A stretch of DNA of 45,113 nucleotides, from NCBI GenBank assembly GCA_005882135.1, contig VBDR01000040.1, positions 1 to 45,113 on the forward strand, written 5' to 3'. The position numbers were made by a program, and so were the translations under genes. Positions 8,252-15,103 of this stretch are shown here, piece by piece (position 1 is the stretch's first letter; each line of letters begins with the position of its first letter). Origin of the DNA: Chloroflexota bacterium. GTDB lineage: Bacteria > Chloroflexota > Dormibacteria > Dormibacterales > Dormibacteraceae. The notes under the pieces were generated by a model that was not told where the DNA came from, did no database searches, and saw nothing but the letters and a program-made list of their open reading frames with translations.

Positions 8252-8586
8252 ACACCACGGTGGAGGCGGCGCGCCGGATGGTGAGGACGGTCGCGCCCAA
8301 GGCGGAGGAGGTCCCGTACAAGATGGCGGAACCACGCTCGAGCCGGGCGATGTGGAAGCTCTTCCGCTATCGCACGGGCGGGGCCGACGTGGTCGGCATC
8401 GGCACCTTTCCGAATCATTCGACCCTCTACTTCTATCGGGGCGTGGACCTCGACGACGGGAGCGGGCTGCTCCAGGGTGGCGGCAAGGAGATGCGCTTCA
8501 TCACCCTGCGCGCCCCCGCCGACGCCGAGCGTGCCGAGGTCAAGAAGATGGTCCGGAAGGCGTTCAGGCTGGGCGGCGCCGGCTGA
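8248..8586 (+). CDS. DUF1801 (YdhG-like) domain protein
   Basis: A 112-residue cytoplasmic protein. The C-terminal half matches the DUF1801 pattern: VVGIGTFPNHSTLYFYRGV, then DDGSGLLQGGGKEMRFITLR, a compact alpha/beta domain of unknown activity found in many soil bacteria and related to YdhG. The N-terminal 35 residues are charged helix (VEAARRMVRTVAPKAEEVPY). GTG 8248 is supported by the TAATCT box 7 nt upstream. It is followed after 21 bases by the oligopeptidase gene, which has its own similar promoter box. Confidence 0.72.
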   Translation: MNTTVEAARRMVRTVAPKAEEVPYKMAEPRSSRAMWKLFRYRTGGADVVGIGTFPNHSTLYFYRGVDLDDGSGLLQGGGKEMRFITLRAPADAERAEVKKMVRKAFRLGGAG

Positions 8587-8594
8587 ACCGTCTC

Positions 8595-8600
8595 TAGAGT
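8595..8600 (+). promoter_or_regulatory. Predicted -10 box (TAGAGT) for leaderless oligopeptidase gene
   Basis: TAGAGT is followed by 7 bases (GGAGCGG) and GTG 8608. The spacing equals that of the preceding gene and favours GTG 8608 over GTG 8599, which overlaps the box itself. Confidence 0.45.
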
Positions 8601-8607
8601 GGAGCGG

Positions 8608-10680
8608 GTGAAAGTCACACCCGCTCGGCCACCTCTGGCGCCGGAGCGTCCCCACGTGCTCGAGGCGCATGGCGACCGGCGCGTCGATGCGTATTACTGG
8701 CTGCGTGAGAAGCAGAACCCCGAGGTGATCGGCTACCTGGAGGCTGAGAATGCCTACACGGACGGCGTGATGGCCGGCGTCGCCGACCTCCAGGAGAAGC
8801 TCTACCACGAGATCATCGGCCGGGTCCAGGAGACGGATACCTCGGCCCCCACCCTCTACAAAGGCTGGTGGACGTACACCCGCACGGTGGAAGGTCTTGA
8901 CTACGAGATCTACTGCCGCCGGCGGGGATCAATGGACGCTCCCGAGGAAGTCATCCTCGACGCCAACGAGCTCGCTCGTGGACATGACTATTTCGAGCTG
9001 GGTTATGTCGAGCGAAGCCCCGACGAGAACCTGGTCGCGTACGCCGCCGACGTCAACGGCGCTGAGCTGCACGAGCTGCGCTTTCGCGATCTGACGACGG
9101 GTCGGGACCTGGATGACGTGGTGCACGGCGTCTATTACGGCGCCGCCTGGGCAGCCGACAGCGGGACCTTCTTCTACGTCCGGCCGGACGCGGCGATGCG
9201 CCCGTACCAGGTCTGGCGCCACCGGCTCGGGACCGCGGCTGCCGATGACGTGCTCGTGCTGCAGGAAGACGACGAGCACTTCGAGCTCAATGTGGAGCCG
9301 TCCAAGAGCGAGCGCTACATCTTCATCACGAGCTCGAGCCAGGTCACCAGCGAGTGCCGCTTCCTGCGGAGCGACGAGTCGGGGCGAGAGCCCGAGCTGA
9401 TGGAGCCCCGTCGCGAAGGCATCGAGTACTCAGTCGACCACCAGGAGGATCGCTTCCTGATCCTCACCAACGACGGCGCGATCAACTTCAGGCTGATGGC
9501 CGCGCCGGTATCCGGCGCGGGCAGAAATTCGTGGACGGACGTGGTCGCCGAGCGCCCGGGGGTTCGCCTCAACTTCACCGATGTGCACAAAGGCCACATC
9601 GTGCTGGGGCAGCGTTCGGACGGCCTGCAGCGCCTCGAAGTCATGGACAGCGCGACTGGCAAGTTGCACATGGTGGAACAGCCTGACGCGGCCTACACGG
9701 CCTTCCCAGGCGCCAGCCCTGACTACGACAGCCGCGTCATGCGTTTTTTCTACACCTCGCTCACCGCGCCGTGGTCGGCCGTCGACTACGACATGGATAC
9801 CCGCGAGCGGACGATCGTCAAAGAGCAGCCCGTGCGCGGCGGCTACAACCGGGATGACTACGCGACCGAGCGGATTTGGGCGACCGCGTCAGACGGCGTG
9901 CGCGTGCCAACCTCCCTCGTCTACCGGCGCGACCTGCACCGCAACAGCTCACCGCTGCTGCTGTATGGGTACGGCGCCTACGAGCATTCCAACGACCCGA
10001 TGTTCGATCCCGCGCGGCTGAGTCTTCTCGATCGAGGTTTTGTTTTTGCGGTCGCGCACGTGCGGGGCGGGGGCGAGATGGGGAGGGAGTGGTACGACAA
10101 CGGCAAACTGCTGCACAAACGCAACACGTTCGACGACTTCATCGCTTGCGCGGAGCAGCTGGTGGCCGAGGGCTACACAGTTCCGGCACGGCTGGCCATC
10201 CGCGGCCGCAGCGCGGGGGGCCTGCTGATCGGCGCCGTGCTGAACCAGCGGCCGGACCTGTTCGCGTGCGCCGTGGCCCAGGTACCTTTTGTCGACGCGC
10301 TCACGACCATGCTCGATGACAAGCTGCCCCTGACCGTCAATGAATACGACGAGTGGGGCAATCCCGCGCAGCCCGAGTTCTACCGCTACATCAAGGGCTA
10401 CTCGCCCTACGACAACGTGAGGCCGGCCGATTATCCCTCGCTGCTGGTGACCGGAGGCCTGAACGATCCCCGCGTTTCCTACTGGGAGCCGGCCAAGTGG
10501 GTCGCCAGGCTGCGAGCGACCGGCCGCGGCGAGCGTCCGATCATCTTGAAGACGCAGATGGGGGCGGGCCACATGGGCCCTTCGGGCCGCTACGAGTCAT
10601 GGCGCGAGGAGGCTTTCGTGATGGCCTTCGTCATCTCCCAGCTTGGCCTTGACGGGCGAGACGGGAGCGGCGTACTCTAG
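8608..10680 (+). CDS. S9A prolyl oligopeptidase family serine peptidase (oligopeptidase B-like)
   Basis: About 690 residues, the usual length for S9A peptidases, which cut short peptides after Pro or basic residues in the cytoplasm. The N-terminal part (LEAHGDRRVDAYYWLREKQN) and the central repeats (SPDENLVAYAADVNG, DSGTFFYVRPDAAMRPYQVW) form the beta-propeller that gates the active site. The C-terminal alpha/beta-hydrolase domain carries the triad: S535 in RGRSAGGLL, D620 in GGLNDPRVSYWEPAKW and H655 in GAGHMGPSGRY. These segments resemble oligopeptidase B more than prolyl endopeptidase. No signal peptide is seen. The last 30 bases contain the predicted promoter of the exporter leader. Confidence 0.92.
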   Translation: MKVTPARPPLAPERPHVLEAHGDRRVDAYYWLREKQNPEVIGYLEAENAYTDGVMAGVADLQEKLYHEIIGRVQETDTSAPTLYKGWWTYTRTVEGLDYEIYCRRRGSMDAPEEVILDANELARGHDYFELGYVERSPDENLVAYAADVNGAELHELRFRDLTTGRDLDDVVHGVYYGAAWAADSGTFFYVRPDAAMRPYQVWRHRLGTAAADDVLVLQEDDEHFELNVEPSKSERYIFITSSSQVTSECRFLRSDESGREPELMEPRREGIEYSVDHQEDRFLILTNDGAINFRLMAAPVSGAGRNSWTDVVAERPGVRLNFTDVHKGHIVLGQRSDGLQRLEVMDSATGKLHMVEQPDAAYTAFPGASPDYDSRVMRFFYTSLTAPWSAVDYDMDTRERTIVKEQPVRGGYNRDDYATERIWATASDGVRVPTSLVYRRDLHRNSSPLLLYGYGAYEHSNDPMFDPARLSLLDRGFVFAVAHVRGGGEMGREWYDNGKLLHKRNTFDDFIACAEQLVAEGYTVPARLAIRGRSAGGLLIGAVLNQRPDLFACAVAQVPFVDALTTMLDDKLPLTVNEYDEWGNPAQPEFYRYIKGYSPYDNVRPADYPSLLVTGGLNDPRVSYWEPAKWVARLRATGRGERPIILKTQMGAGHMGPSGRYESWREEAFVMAFVISQLGLDGRDGSGVL
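10649..10678 (+). promoter_or_regulatory. Predicted promoter of the ABC exporter leader RNA
   Basis: TTGACG (10649-10654) and TACTCT (10673-10678) are spaced by 18 bases inside the 3' end of the oligopeptidase gene. Transcription would begin near 10685, just ahead of a perfect 8-bp hairpin (10689-10706) and the leader ORF. The boxes match the sigma-70 consensus better than most in this window. Confidence 0.5.
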
Positions 10681-10729
10681 CTGGCCTGCACACCCGCCCG
10701 GGTGTGTCCACTGCAAAGGAGCCGGTTCA

Positions 10730-10798
10730 TTGGCAGGCATCGATCTGGTCGTCTTCACCGAGTTGGGTGAAGCACGCCTGCCCCTAACCGCGCATTGA
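10730..10798 (+). CDS. Short leader ORF (22 codons) upstream of the exporter
   Basis: TTG 10730 is preceded at 8 nt by AAAGGAG, one of the best ribosome sites in the window. The frame encodes about 22 residues (M-AGIDLVVFTELGEARL, then PLTAH) and ends at TGA 10796-10798, 44 nt before the terminator stem. Its coding bases also form two nested stems, so ribosome position would alter RNA folding. It has no amino-acid run that would identify a biosynthetic attenuator. A drug-stalled leader peptide is the simplest inference. Confidence 0.45.
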   Translation: MAGIDLVVFTELGEARLPLTAH

Positions 10799-10842
10799 CG
10801 CTGGTCTGATAGCCGACACCTAGAAACCAGAAAGTCAAACCA

Positions 10843-10883
10843 GGACCGTGCGGTTGTTGGGCACCGCCACGGTCCTTTTGTTT
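10843..10883 (+). terminator. Intrinsic terminator just upstream of the ABC exporter genes
   Basis: GGACCGTG (10843-10850) pairs perfectly with CACGGTCC (10868-10875). An inner CGGT/ACCG stem extends it, and TTTTGTTTT follows. It lies 29 bases before ATG 10912 and after the leader ORF, so it acts either as an attenuator for the exporter or as the end of the upstream transcript. The first is favoured by the promoter at 10649-10678. Confidence 0.75.
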
Positions 10884-10911
10884 TGCCATTTCGAAGTTTC
10901 AGGAGTCAGCG

Positions 10912-11721
10912 ATGAGCATGCCGGCGATCGAGATCCAGGGGGTCACAAAAGCGTTCCGCCATCGCGAGCGCCAGTCTGGCGCGCCGTTGTGGAGGCGCGC
11001 GTGGAAGGAAAAGGTCGCCCTCCACGAGCTCGACCTGAAGGTCGAACCGGGCGGGGTCACGGGCATCCTCGGACCCAACGGAAGCGGCAAATCGACGCTG
11101 ATCCGCATCCTGGGCACGCTGCTGACACCAGACGCCGGCACGGCGAAGGTGTTCGGGTGCGACGTCGTGACCGATGCGCTTCAGGTGCGCCGCCACGTAA
11201 ATCGGGTTTCGGTGGAAGCCGCCTTCTTCAAGGAGCTGAGTCCATGGGAAAACATGATCTACGCCTCGCGCCTCTACGGGAACACATCACGCGGGACTCG
11301 CCGGCGCGTGGTTGAGATCCTGAAGATGCTCGGCCTGCCCGAGGACGTCATCGACCAGCCGATGAAGGAGCTGTCGCGCGGCCAGCAGCAAAAGGTGGCG
11401 ATCGCCCGCAGCTTCCTGACGGCACCGTCGCTCCTTTTGATGGACGAACCGACGACGGGTCTCGACCCGCGCTCCAAGAAGGAGGTCCAGGCCGTGCTCG
11501 AGAGGTTGCGCGCGGAGCGTGAGATCACCGTCCTCCTTTGCACACACGACATGGACGAAGCGGCCGCCCTGTGCGACCGCGTGCTGATGTTGGACGGCGG
11601 CCGCCTTCTCGCCGACGCCTCGCCGGATCAGCTGTGTGCGCAACACGGCGCGGCCACGCTCGAGGACGTCTTCATGCATTTGAGCGGCAAGACACTGGAG
11701 ACCGAGGAGGTGATCCTGTGA
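10912..11721 (+). CDS. ABC exporter ATP-binding subunit (ABC-2 type, drug-efflux-like)
   Basis: A 269-residue nucleotide-binding protein that powers export through the downstream permease. Walker A is GPNGSGKST (54-62), the signature is LSRGQ (154-158; LSGGQ is usual), Walker B is LLLMDEP (174-180), and the switch histidine is in CTHDMDEA. An insertion after the first strand (HRERQSGAPLWRRAWKEK) is typical of NatA/DrrA-like exporters, as is the C-terminal region (LDGGRLLADASPDQL). CAGGAG lies 7 nt before ATG 10912. The gene overlaps the permease by 4 bases (GTGA), and the pair is preceded by the attenuator-like leader. Confidence 0.9.
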   Translation: MSMPAIEIQGVTKAFRHRERQSGAPLWRRAWKEKVALHELDLKVEPGGVTGILGPNGSGKSTLIRILGTLLTPDAGTAKVFGCDVVTDALQVRRHVNRVSVEAAFFKELSPWENMIYASRLYGNTSRGTRRRVVEILKMLGLPEDVIDQPMKELSRGQQQKVAIARSFLTAPSLLLMDEPTTGLDPRSKKEVQAVLERLRAEREITVLLCTHDMDEAAALCDRVLMLDGGRLLADASPDQLCAQHGAATLEDVFMHLSGKTLETEEVIL

Positions 11722-12551
11722 TCGGGGTGCGCGGCTCTGAGATGAGCGCCTTGTTCGGCTTTGCTGAGCGGCAGCTGTACGTCTACAAGCGCTACTGGGT
11801 CTGGGAGGTGGTGTGGCTTTTCTACAGCATCGTCAGCGTGCTGTCGATTGGCTTTTTGGCCTCAGGCCTCGGCTCGCTGGGCGCTGGCGGCGGCTCTTTC
11901 GACTTGCGCAAGGCGCAGCTCTACCTGCTCATCGGCGCCCTGCTGTGGGGCTACTTGTCGCTCGTCTTCATGGAAGCCGCGTACGCGATCGCCTGGGAGC
12001 GGTGGGAGGGGACGATCGAGTACACGTTCATGGCGCCCGTGCGGCGGATGACGCATCTGATGGGGATCTGCCTGTTCGCGATCGTGTACGGCCTCGCCCG
12101 CACTTTCATCGTGCTGCTGGTCGCCGTCGCCATCTTCGAGATCGACTTCTCGCACGCGGACATCGCCGGCGCGCTGATCGTTCTGGCGGCGTCGATGGCG
12201 CCCCTGGTGGGACTGGCAATCCTGACCTCGGTGCTGCCCCTGCTCTCACCGCAGAAGGGCGAGCAGATGTCGTTCGCAGTCCAGGGTTTCATGCTCCTCG
12301 TCTCCGGGGTCTACTACCCGCTGACCGTGCTTCCCTGGCCGCTCCAGGCTGCAGGCTTCGTGAGCCCGCTGACCTACGCTCTGGCCGGCATGCGGAGCAG
12401 CTTGCTGCAGGGATCCACGATGGCCGATCAGTTGCCGACCGTCGGCATCCTGCTGGGTATGGGCGCGGTCCTGATCCCGATTGGTTTTGCGGTCTTCACA
12501 TGGGCAGAAAGGCGGGCTAAGCGACTTGGGCTTCTCAAGCGGAGTGGGTAA
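11718..12551 (+). CDS. ABC-2 type transporter permease
   Basis: A 277-residue membrane subunit with six predicted helices (first at about 33-55; later SLVFMEAAYAIAWERWEGTI, LMGICLFAIVYGLARTFIVL, PLVGLAILTSVLPLL, and two more). The loop EGTIEYTFMAPVRR and the conserved VSPLTYALAGMR near the end are ABC-2 hallmarks. It forms the export channel with the preceding ATPase. GTG 11718 overlaps the ATPase stop (GTGA); ATG 11742 is an alternative. No terminator follows directly, but a weak hairpin lies 70 bases downstream. Confidence 0.87.
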   Translation: MIGVRGSEMSALFGFAERQLYVYKRYWVWEVVWLFYSIVSVLSIGFLASGLGSLGAGGGSFDLRKAQLYLLIGALLWGYLSLVFMEAAYAIAWERWEGTIEYTFMAPVRRMTHLMGICLFAIVYGLARTFIVLLVAVAIFEIDFSHADIAGALIVLAASMAPLVGLAILTSVLPLLSPQKGEQMSFAVQGFMLLVSGVYYPLTVLPWPLQAAGFVSPLTYALAGMRSSLLQGSTMADQLPTVGILLGMGAVLIPIGFAVFTWAERRAKRLGLLKRSG

Positions 12552-12620
12552 AGCTCCGTAAACGTCGTGGCGTCACCAGCTCGTCGTTGACCAAACTAAT
12601 GTTCGTAAGTATCACATTTT

Positions 12621-12639
12621 AACCCTATATCTAGGGGTT
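12621..12639 (+). repeat. AT-rich inverted repeat between the exporter and dcw operons
   Basis: AACCCTA and TAGGGGTT pair around a TATC loop, with one bulged G, followed by TATT. It sits in an AT-rich island (12590-12650) that stands out from the GC-rich surroundings. It may be a weak terminator for the exporter operon or a protein-binding site upstream of the dcw promoter. Confidence 0.35.
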
Positions 12640-12718
12640 TATTCACCATCAGGCCCAACATCGTGGGCGCGCCTGCGGCGGGCTCGGTTTGGCCTCGCAA
12701 CATCTTGTGGTAAAGGTA

Positions 12719-12747
12719 TTGACAGGCTTAACCGGCGTTGTTACTGT
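12719..12747 (+). promoter_or_regulatory. Predicted dcw operon promoter
   Basis: A perfect -35 TTGACA (12719-12724) is spaced 17 bases from TACTGT (12742-12747). The start would be near 12754, immediately before the three 10-nt repeats and about 30 nt before GTG 12783. It is the strongest sigma-70-like promoter in the window, and it fits the head of the cell-wall and division cluster. Confidence 0.65.
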
Positions 12748-12760
12748 CTGCGGCGAATCG

Positions 12761-12790
12761 CGGTGATCAGTGGGGAGAAGTGGTGAATCC
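12761..12790 (+). promoter_or_regulatory. Candidate MraZ operator (three 10-nt repeats)
   Basis: Three consecutive 10-nt units start CGGTG, TGGGG and TGGTG. MraZ proteins of other bacteria bind several TGGG-type boxes at about 10-nt spacing upstream of mraZ and repress the dcw operon. Here the units lie just after the predicted transcription start and overlap the ribosome site of the first gene, so bound MraZ could block both steps. Confidence 0.4.
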
Positions 12791-13022
12791 GGCAGACATC
12801 GAACCATACGTCGCACCCTACGTCCAAGTAAGGCACGCCATACACCTTCTCTACGCCACTTCTCCCCGCAGCCGCGATGAAGCCGACCCCACCCACACGT
12901 TCGGTCTCAACCACCGTTTCGACAAGCACGGCAATCGCCTGCCCCTCGAGCTTCACGGCTGCGGCTGCAGCCTGTGCGCTCGCCGGGAGCGACGCCTCTT
13001 CGAGTTCTGGGAGGCCAGATGA
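12783..13022 (+). CDS. Small CxCxxC protein of unknown function at head of dcw cluster
   Basis: A 79-residue protein from GTG 12783, with GGGGAG 5 nt upstream; an earlier in-frame start at 12738 would lie at the -10 box. The N-terminal half is mildly helical (IEPYVAPYVQVRHAIHLLYA), then a charged loop, then HGCGCSLCARRERRLFEFW. The three cysteines C60, C62 and C65, with nearby His47 (LNHRF) or His58, could bind zinc. Its TGA directly abuts mraZ GTG 13023, so the two are translated as a coupled pair. I recognise no family. Its position suggests a regulatory role linked to MraZ, which is inference. Confidence 0.65.
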   Translation: MNPADIEPYVAPYVQVRHAIHLLYATSPRSRDEADPTHTFGLNHRFDKHGNRLPLELHGCGCSLCARRERRLFEFWEAR

Positions 13023-13454
13023 GTGTTCACCGGGGCGCATCGGGTGAAGGTGGACGACAAAGGGCGGCTGGCGATCCCGGCTCCGTTTCGGAAACAGCTC
13101 CGCGAGGGAAGTTTCGTTTCGGTGAGCCAGGACAATGTGCTCGCGATCTATCCCCCGGACCTGTGGGCCGCGCTCGGCGAGGAGCTGCGCAGCCCGCTGC
13201 CGGGACCGGACCAGCGCGCGTTGGCGCGAACGCTTTACCCGCTCTCAGATCCGTTCGAGCCCGATGGCCAGGGGCGGATCAGCCTCCAGCCCGAGCAGCG
13301 GCGCCTGGCGGGGATCGAGACCCCGTCGACGGTGGTGGTGATCGGGGCGGGGCCGAGGGTGGAAATCTGGCCCGAGGCCCGATGGGACAGCTACAGCGCC
13401 GACGCGCAAGGGCGTTTTACCGAATTCGCTGACAGGGTGATCTCCGGGCATTAG
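13023..13454 (+). CDS. mraZ: Transcriptional regulator MraZ
   Basis: A 143-residue protein, the normal MraZ length. It has the two AbrB-like halves, each with a DxxxR motif: VDDKGRLAIPAPFR (about 10-23) and DGQGRISLQPEQR (about 81-93). MraZ forms a ring that binds repeated DNA boxes upstream of its own gene and represses the dcw operon. A matching 10-nt repeat lies at 12761-12790. GTG 13023 follows the small CxCxxC gene without a gap, and the last bases overlap the proposed ATT start of rsmH. Confidence 0.93.
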   Translation: MFTGAHRVKVDDKGRLAIPAPFRKQLREGSFVSVSQDNVLAIYPPDLWAALGEELRSPLPGPDQRALARTLYPLSDPFEPDGQGRISLQPEQRRLAGIETPSTVVVIGAGPRVEIWPEARWDSYSADAQGRFTEFADRVISGH

Positions 13455-14373
13455 TCCGCACGTTCCAGCACTTTCACAAGAGGTAATAGAGCTGCTCCAG
13501 CCCCGAGAGGGCGCGGTCGCGATCGACTGCACCCTCGGGCAGGCGGGCCACGCCCGCCAAATCCTGGAGAGGATCACACCCGGCGGCCGGCTGCTTGGGA
13601 TCGACCGCGATCCCTCTGCGGTCCAGGCCGGGCGGGAGCTGCTGGAGGTGGTTGGCGCCTCGGCGGTGGTCGTTCATGGAAGGTTTTCCGAGCTTGGCGC
13701 GACAGCAACGCAGAATGGTTTCAGCCCAGCAGACCTGATCCTCTTCGACTTCGGCCTCTCCAGCACGCAGATCGACGACCCAAGTCGCGGCTTCAGCTTC
13801 CGCGGCGAGGGGCCGCTCGACATGCGGATGGACCCCAACTCGAAGCTCACCGCGGCACAGATCGTCAACGAGTACGACCTCGCCGAGATCGAGCGCATCC
13901 TGCGCCAGTACGGCGAGGAACGTTGGGCCCGCCGGATCGCACAGTTCATCGTGGCGCGGCGCCCGCTCCGCACCACCCGCGATCTGTCCCAAGCCGTTGA
14001 GGCCGCCATACCTCGCAGGGCATGGCCCCGCGACATCCACGTCGCGACGCGGACCTTTCAGGGTCTGCGCATCGCGGTCAACGATGAGCTCGAAGAGATC
14101 GAGCAAGGACTCAGAGCAGCTCTTTCGACACTCAAACCCGGTGGTCGTATGGCGACGATCAGCTTCCACTCCCTGGAAGACCGCTTGGTCAAGTCATTCT
14201 TCAACGTCGAGTCAAAAGACTGTATCTGCCCACCCCAGCAGCCAGTCTGCACCTGCGGCCACCGGGCCACCCTCCGCATCATCACCCGGCATCCCGTGCG
14301 GCCCTCCGAAGAGGAGATGACCGCCAACCCCCGCGCCCGGTCCGCCCGCCTGAGAGTGGCGGAAAAGTTATGA
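13450..14373 (+). CDS. rsmH: 16S rRNA (cytosine(1402)-N(4))-methyltransferase RsmH
   Basis: SAM-dependent enzyme that N4-methylates C1402 in the 30S decoding site. The full family N-terminus is present: SPHVPALSQEVIELL, then the SAM site DCTLGQAGHA and GGRLLGIDRDPSA. It is followed by DLILFDFGLSSTQ, the helical insert FSFRGEGPLDMRM and the C-terminal ISFHSLEDRLVK. An in-frame TGA at 13438-13440 bars any upstream start, and no ATG, GTG, TTG or CTG occurs before the conserved HVP segment. The only plausible start is ATT 13450, which overlaps the mraZ stop and has AGGGTGA 9 nt upstream. That gives 307 residues, the family norm. Starting at GTG 13648 would remove the SAM site. Confidence 0.9.
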   Translation: MSPHVPALSQEVIELLQPREGAVAIDCTLGQAGHARQILERITPGGRLLGIDRDPSAVQAGRELLEVVGASAVVVHGRFSELGATATQNGFSPADLILFDFGLSSTQIDDPSRGFSFRGEGPLDMRMDPNSKLTAAQIVNEYDLAEIERILRQYGEERWARRIAQFIVARRPLRTTRDLSQAVEAAIPRRAWPRDIHVATRTFQGLRIAVNDELEEIEQGLRAALSTLKPGGRMATISFHSLEDRLVKSFFNVESKDCICPPQQPVCTCGHRATLRIITRHPVRPSEEEMTANPRARSARLRVAEKL

Positions 14374-14379
14374 GCCACA

Positions 14380-14537
14380 CTCTCCTGTCAGGAGAGAAGG
14401 ATCTGGGGAGAGGGGCGATCGCAGACATCGAAATCCCAAGCCCTGGTGGCCGGCCTAACCCCTCCGGCCACCAGGCACTTCAAAAAGTCTCCTCTCCACC
14501 GTGTGGGGAGGTGGCGGCGCAGCCGCCACAGGGGAGA
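14380..14537. repeat. Composite palindromic element between rsmH and ftsL
   Basis: Three near-perfect palindromes occur in tandem. CTCTCCTG/CAGGAGAG (14380-14396) has a 1-nt loop. CTGGTGGCCGG/CCGGCCACCAG (14443-14474) is an 11-bp stem with a 10-nt loop. GTGGCGGC/GCCGCCAC (14511-14529) has a 3-nt loop and is bracketed by TCTCC and GGGAGA. The design resembles REP/BIME or small MITE-like elements of other GC-rich bacteria. A 67-codon frame across it is not credible as a gene. Confidence 0.6.
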
Positions 14538-14569
14538 ACCAACATCCGCAACGAAATGAGGCAGACACT

Positions 14570-15103
14570 TTGACATCAACTCGAATACTGGCCCGACGGC
14601 GCCTCGGCGTGAGCGGAGCCGCGACACACGTCGTCGCCCAGCCGCGGCGGCGACGGCGTACCCGCGGCTTCGTGCAGGTGGCCGGCGCGGTCGCAGCCGA
14701 GCGGCTGCGGCTGAACAGGTTTGGCCACGCATACATGGGCGTCGGCGCCGTCGTGATCGTGGTTCTCTTCTACCTCGCCCTCGCAGCGCAGATCACGCAG
14801 GCCTCCTACGACATCACCCGGCTGCAGGATCAGCAGCGACAGCTCATCGCCGAACAGGACCAGCTCCGCTACCAGGAAGTGACGCAGCACGCGCCCGCCC
14901 AGGTCCAGCAGCAGGCCGCCCAGAGCGGCATGCAGCGCATCGTGCCCTCCGGCTACGTTCCCGGCCAGGAGGTGGCGATCGACCTTGGCGCCCCCGTGGG
15001 CGCCTCACCCGGCGACACGACCCCGCTGTGGATGCGTGCGGTCGCCGGCGTTGTGAACACGGTCGCCGGAACGCGCGACGTCCTCGCGTCGACGAAGCAC
15101 TAG
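14570..15103 (+). CDS. ftsL: FtsL-like septum-formation protein
   Basis: A 177-residue bitopic protein. A basic cytoplasmic N-terminus (QPRRRRRTRGF) precedes one membrane helix (about 61-82, GVGAVVIVVLFYLALAA). A coiled coil follows (TRLQDQQRQLIAEQDQLRYQ), then a Pro/Gly-rich tail. This is the FtsL/DivIC layout; in the divisome it pairs with FtsB/DivIC and recruits FtsW-FtsI. The position between rsmH and ftsI is the standard place for ftsL, and that carries most of the call because sequence conservation is low. TTG 14570 has GAGG about 8 nt upstream. The next gene starts immediately after its TAG. Confidence 0.75.
   Translation: MTSTRILARRRLGVSGAATHVVAQPRRRRRTRGFVQVAGAVAAERLRLNRFGHAYMGVGAVVIVVLFYLALAAQITQASYDITRLQDQQRQLIAEQDQLRYQEVTQHAPAQVQQQAAQSGMQRIVPSGYVPGQEVAIDLGAPVGASPGDTTPLWMRAVAGVVNTVAGTRDVLASTKH

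Larger units (their letters stand above)
10685..10911 (+). promoter_or_regulatory. Putative attenuator leader of the ABC-2 exporter operon
   Basis: This 227-nt leader contains, in order: a perfect hairpin CACACCCG/CGGGTGTG (10689-10706); AAAGGAG (10715-10721) 8 nt before a 22-codon ORF (10730-10798); a 7-bp stem GGCAGGC/GCCTGCC enclosing TTCACC/GGTGAA within that ORF; CTGGTC at 10745 and 10801; the direct repeat AAACCAG at 10824 and 10837; and a terminator at 10843-10883. CTGGT and ACCAG can pair in alternative ways, and the second ACCAG shares its last base with the terminator stem. This is the architecture of ribosome-controlled attenuation. The inducer is unknown. Confidence 0.5.

Noticed and set aside
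8062..8808. 248-codon minus-strand frame
   Set aside because: Opposite the DUF1801 gene and the start of the oligopeptidase, both of which are clearly coding.
12587..12615. Second promoter TTGACC-N17-TATCAC upstream of the dcw promoter
   Set aside because: The -10 match is poor and the stronger TTGACA-N17-TACTGT lies downstream.
13648..14373. rsmH starting at GTG 13648
   Set aside because: The SAM-binding site and conserved N-terminus lie upstream in the same open frame.
14370..14573. 67-codon frame after rsmH with an ATGA overlap
   Set aside because: Almost entirely composed of palindromes; the peptide is low-complexity and matches no FtsL or MraZ-like protein.
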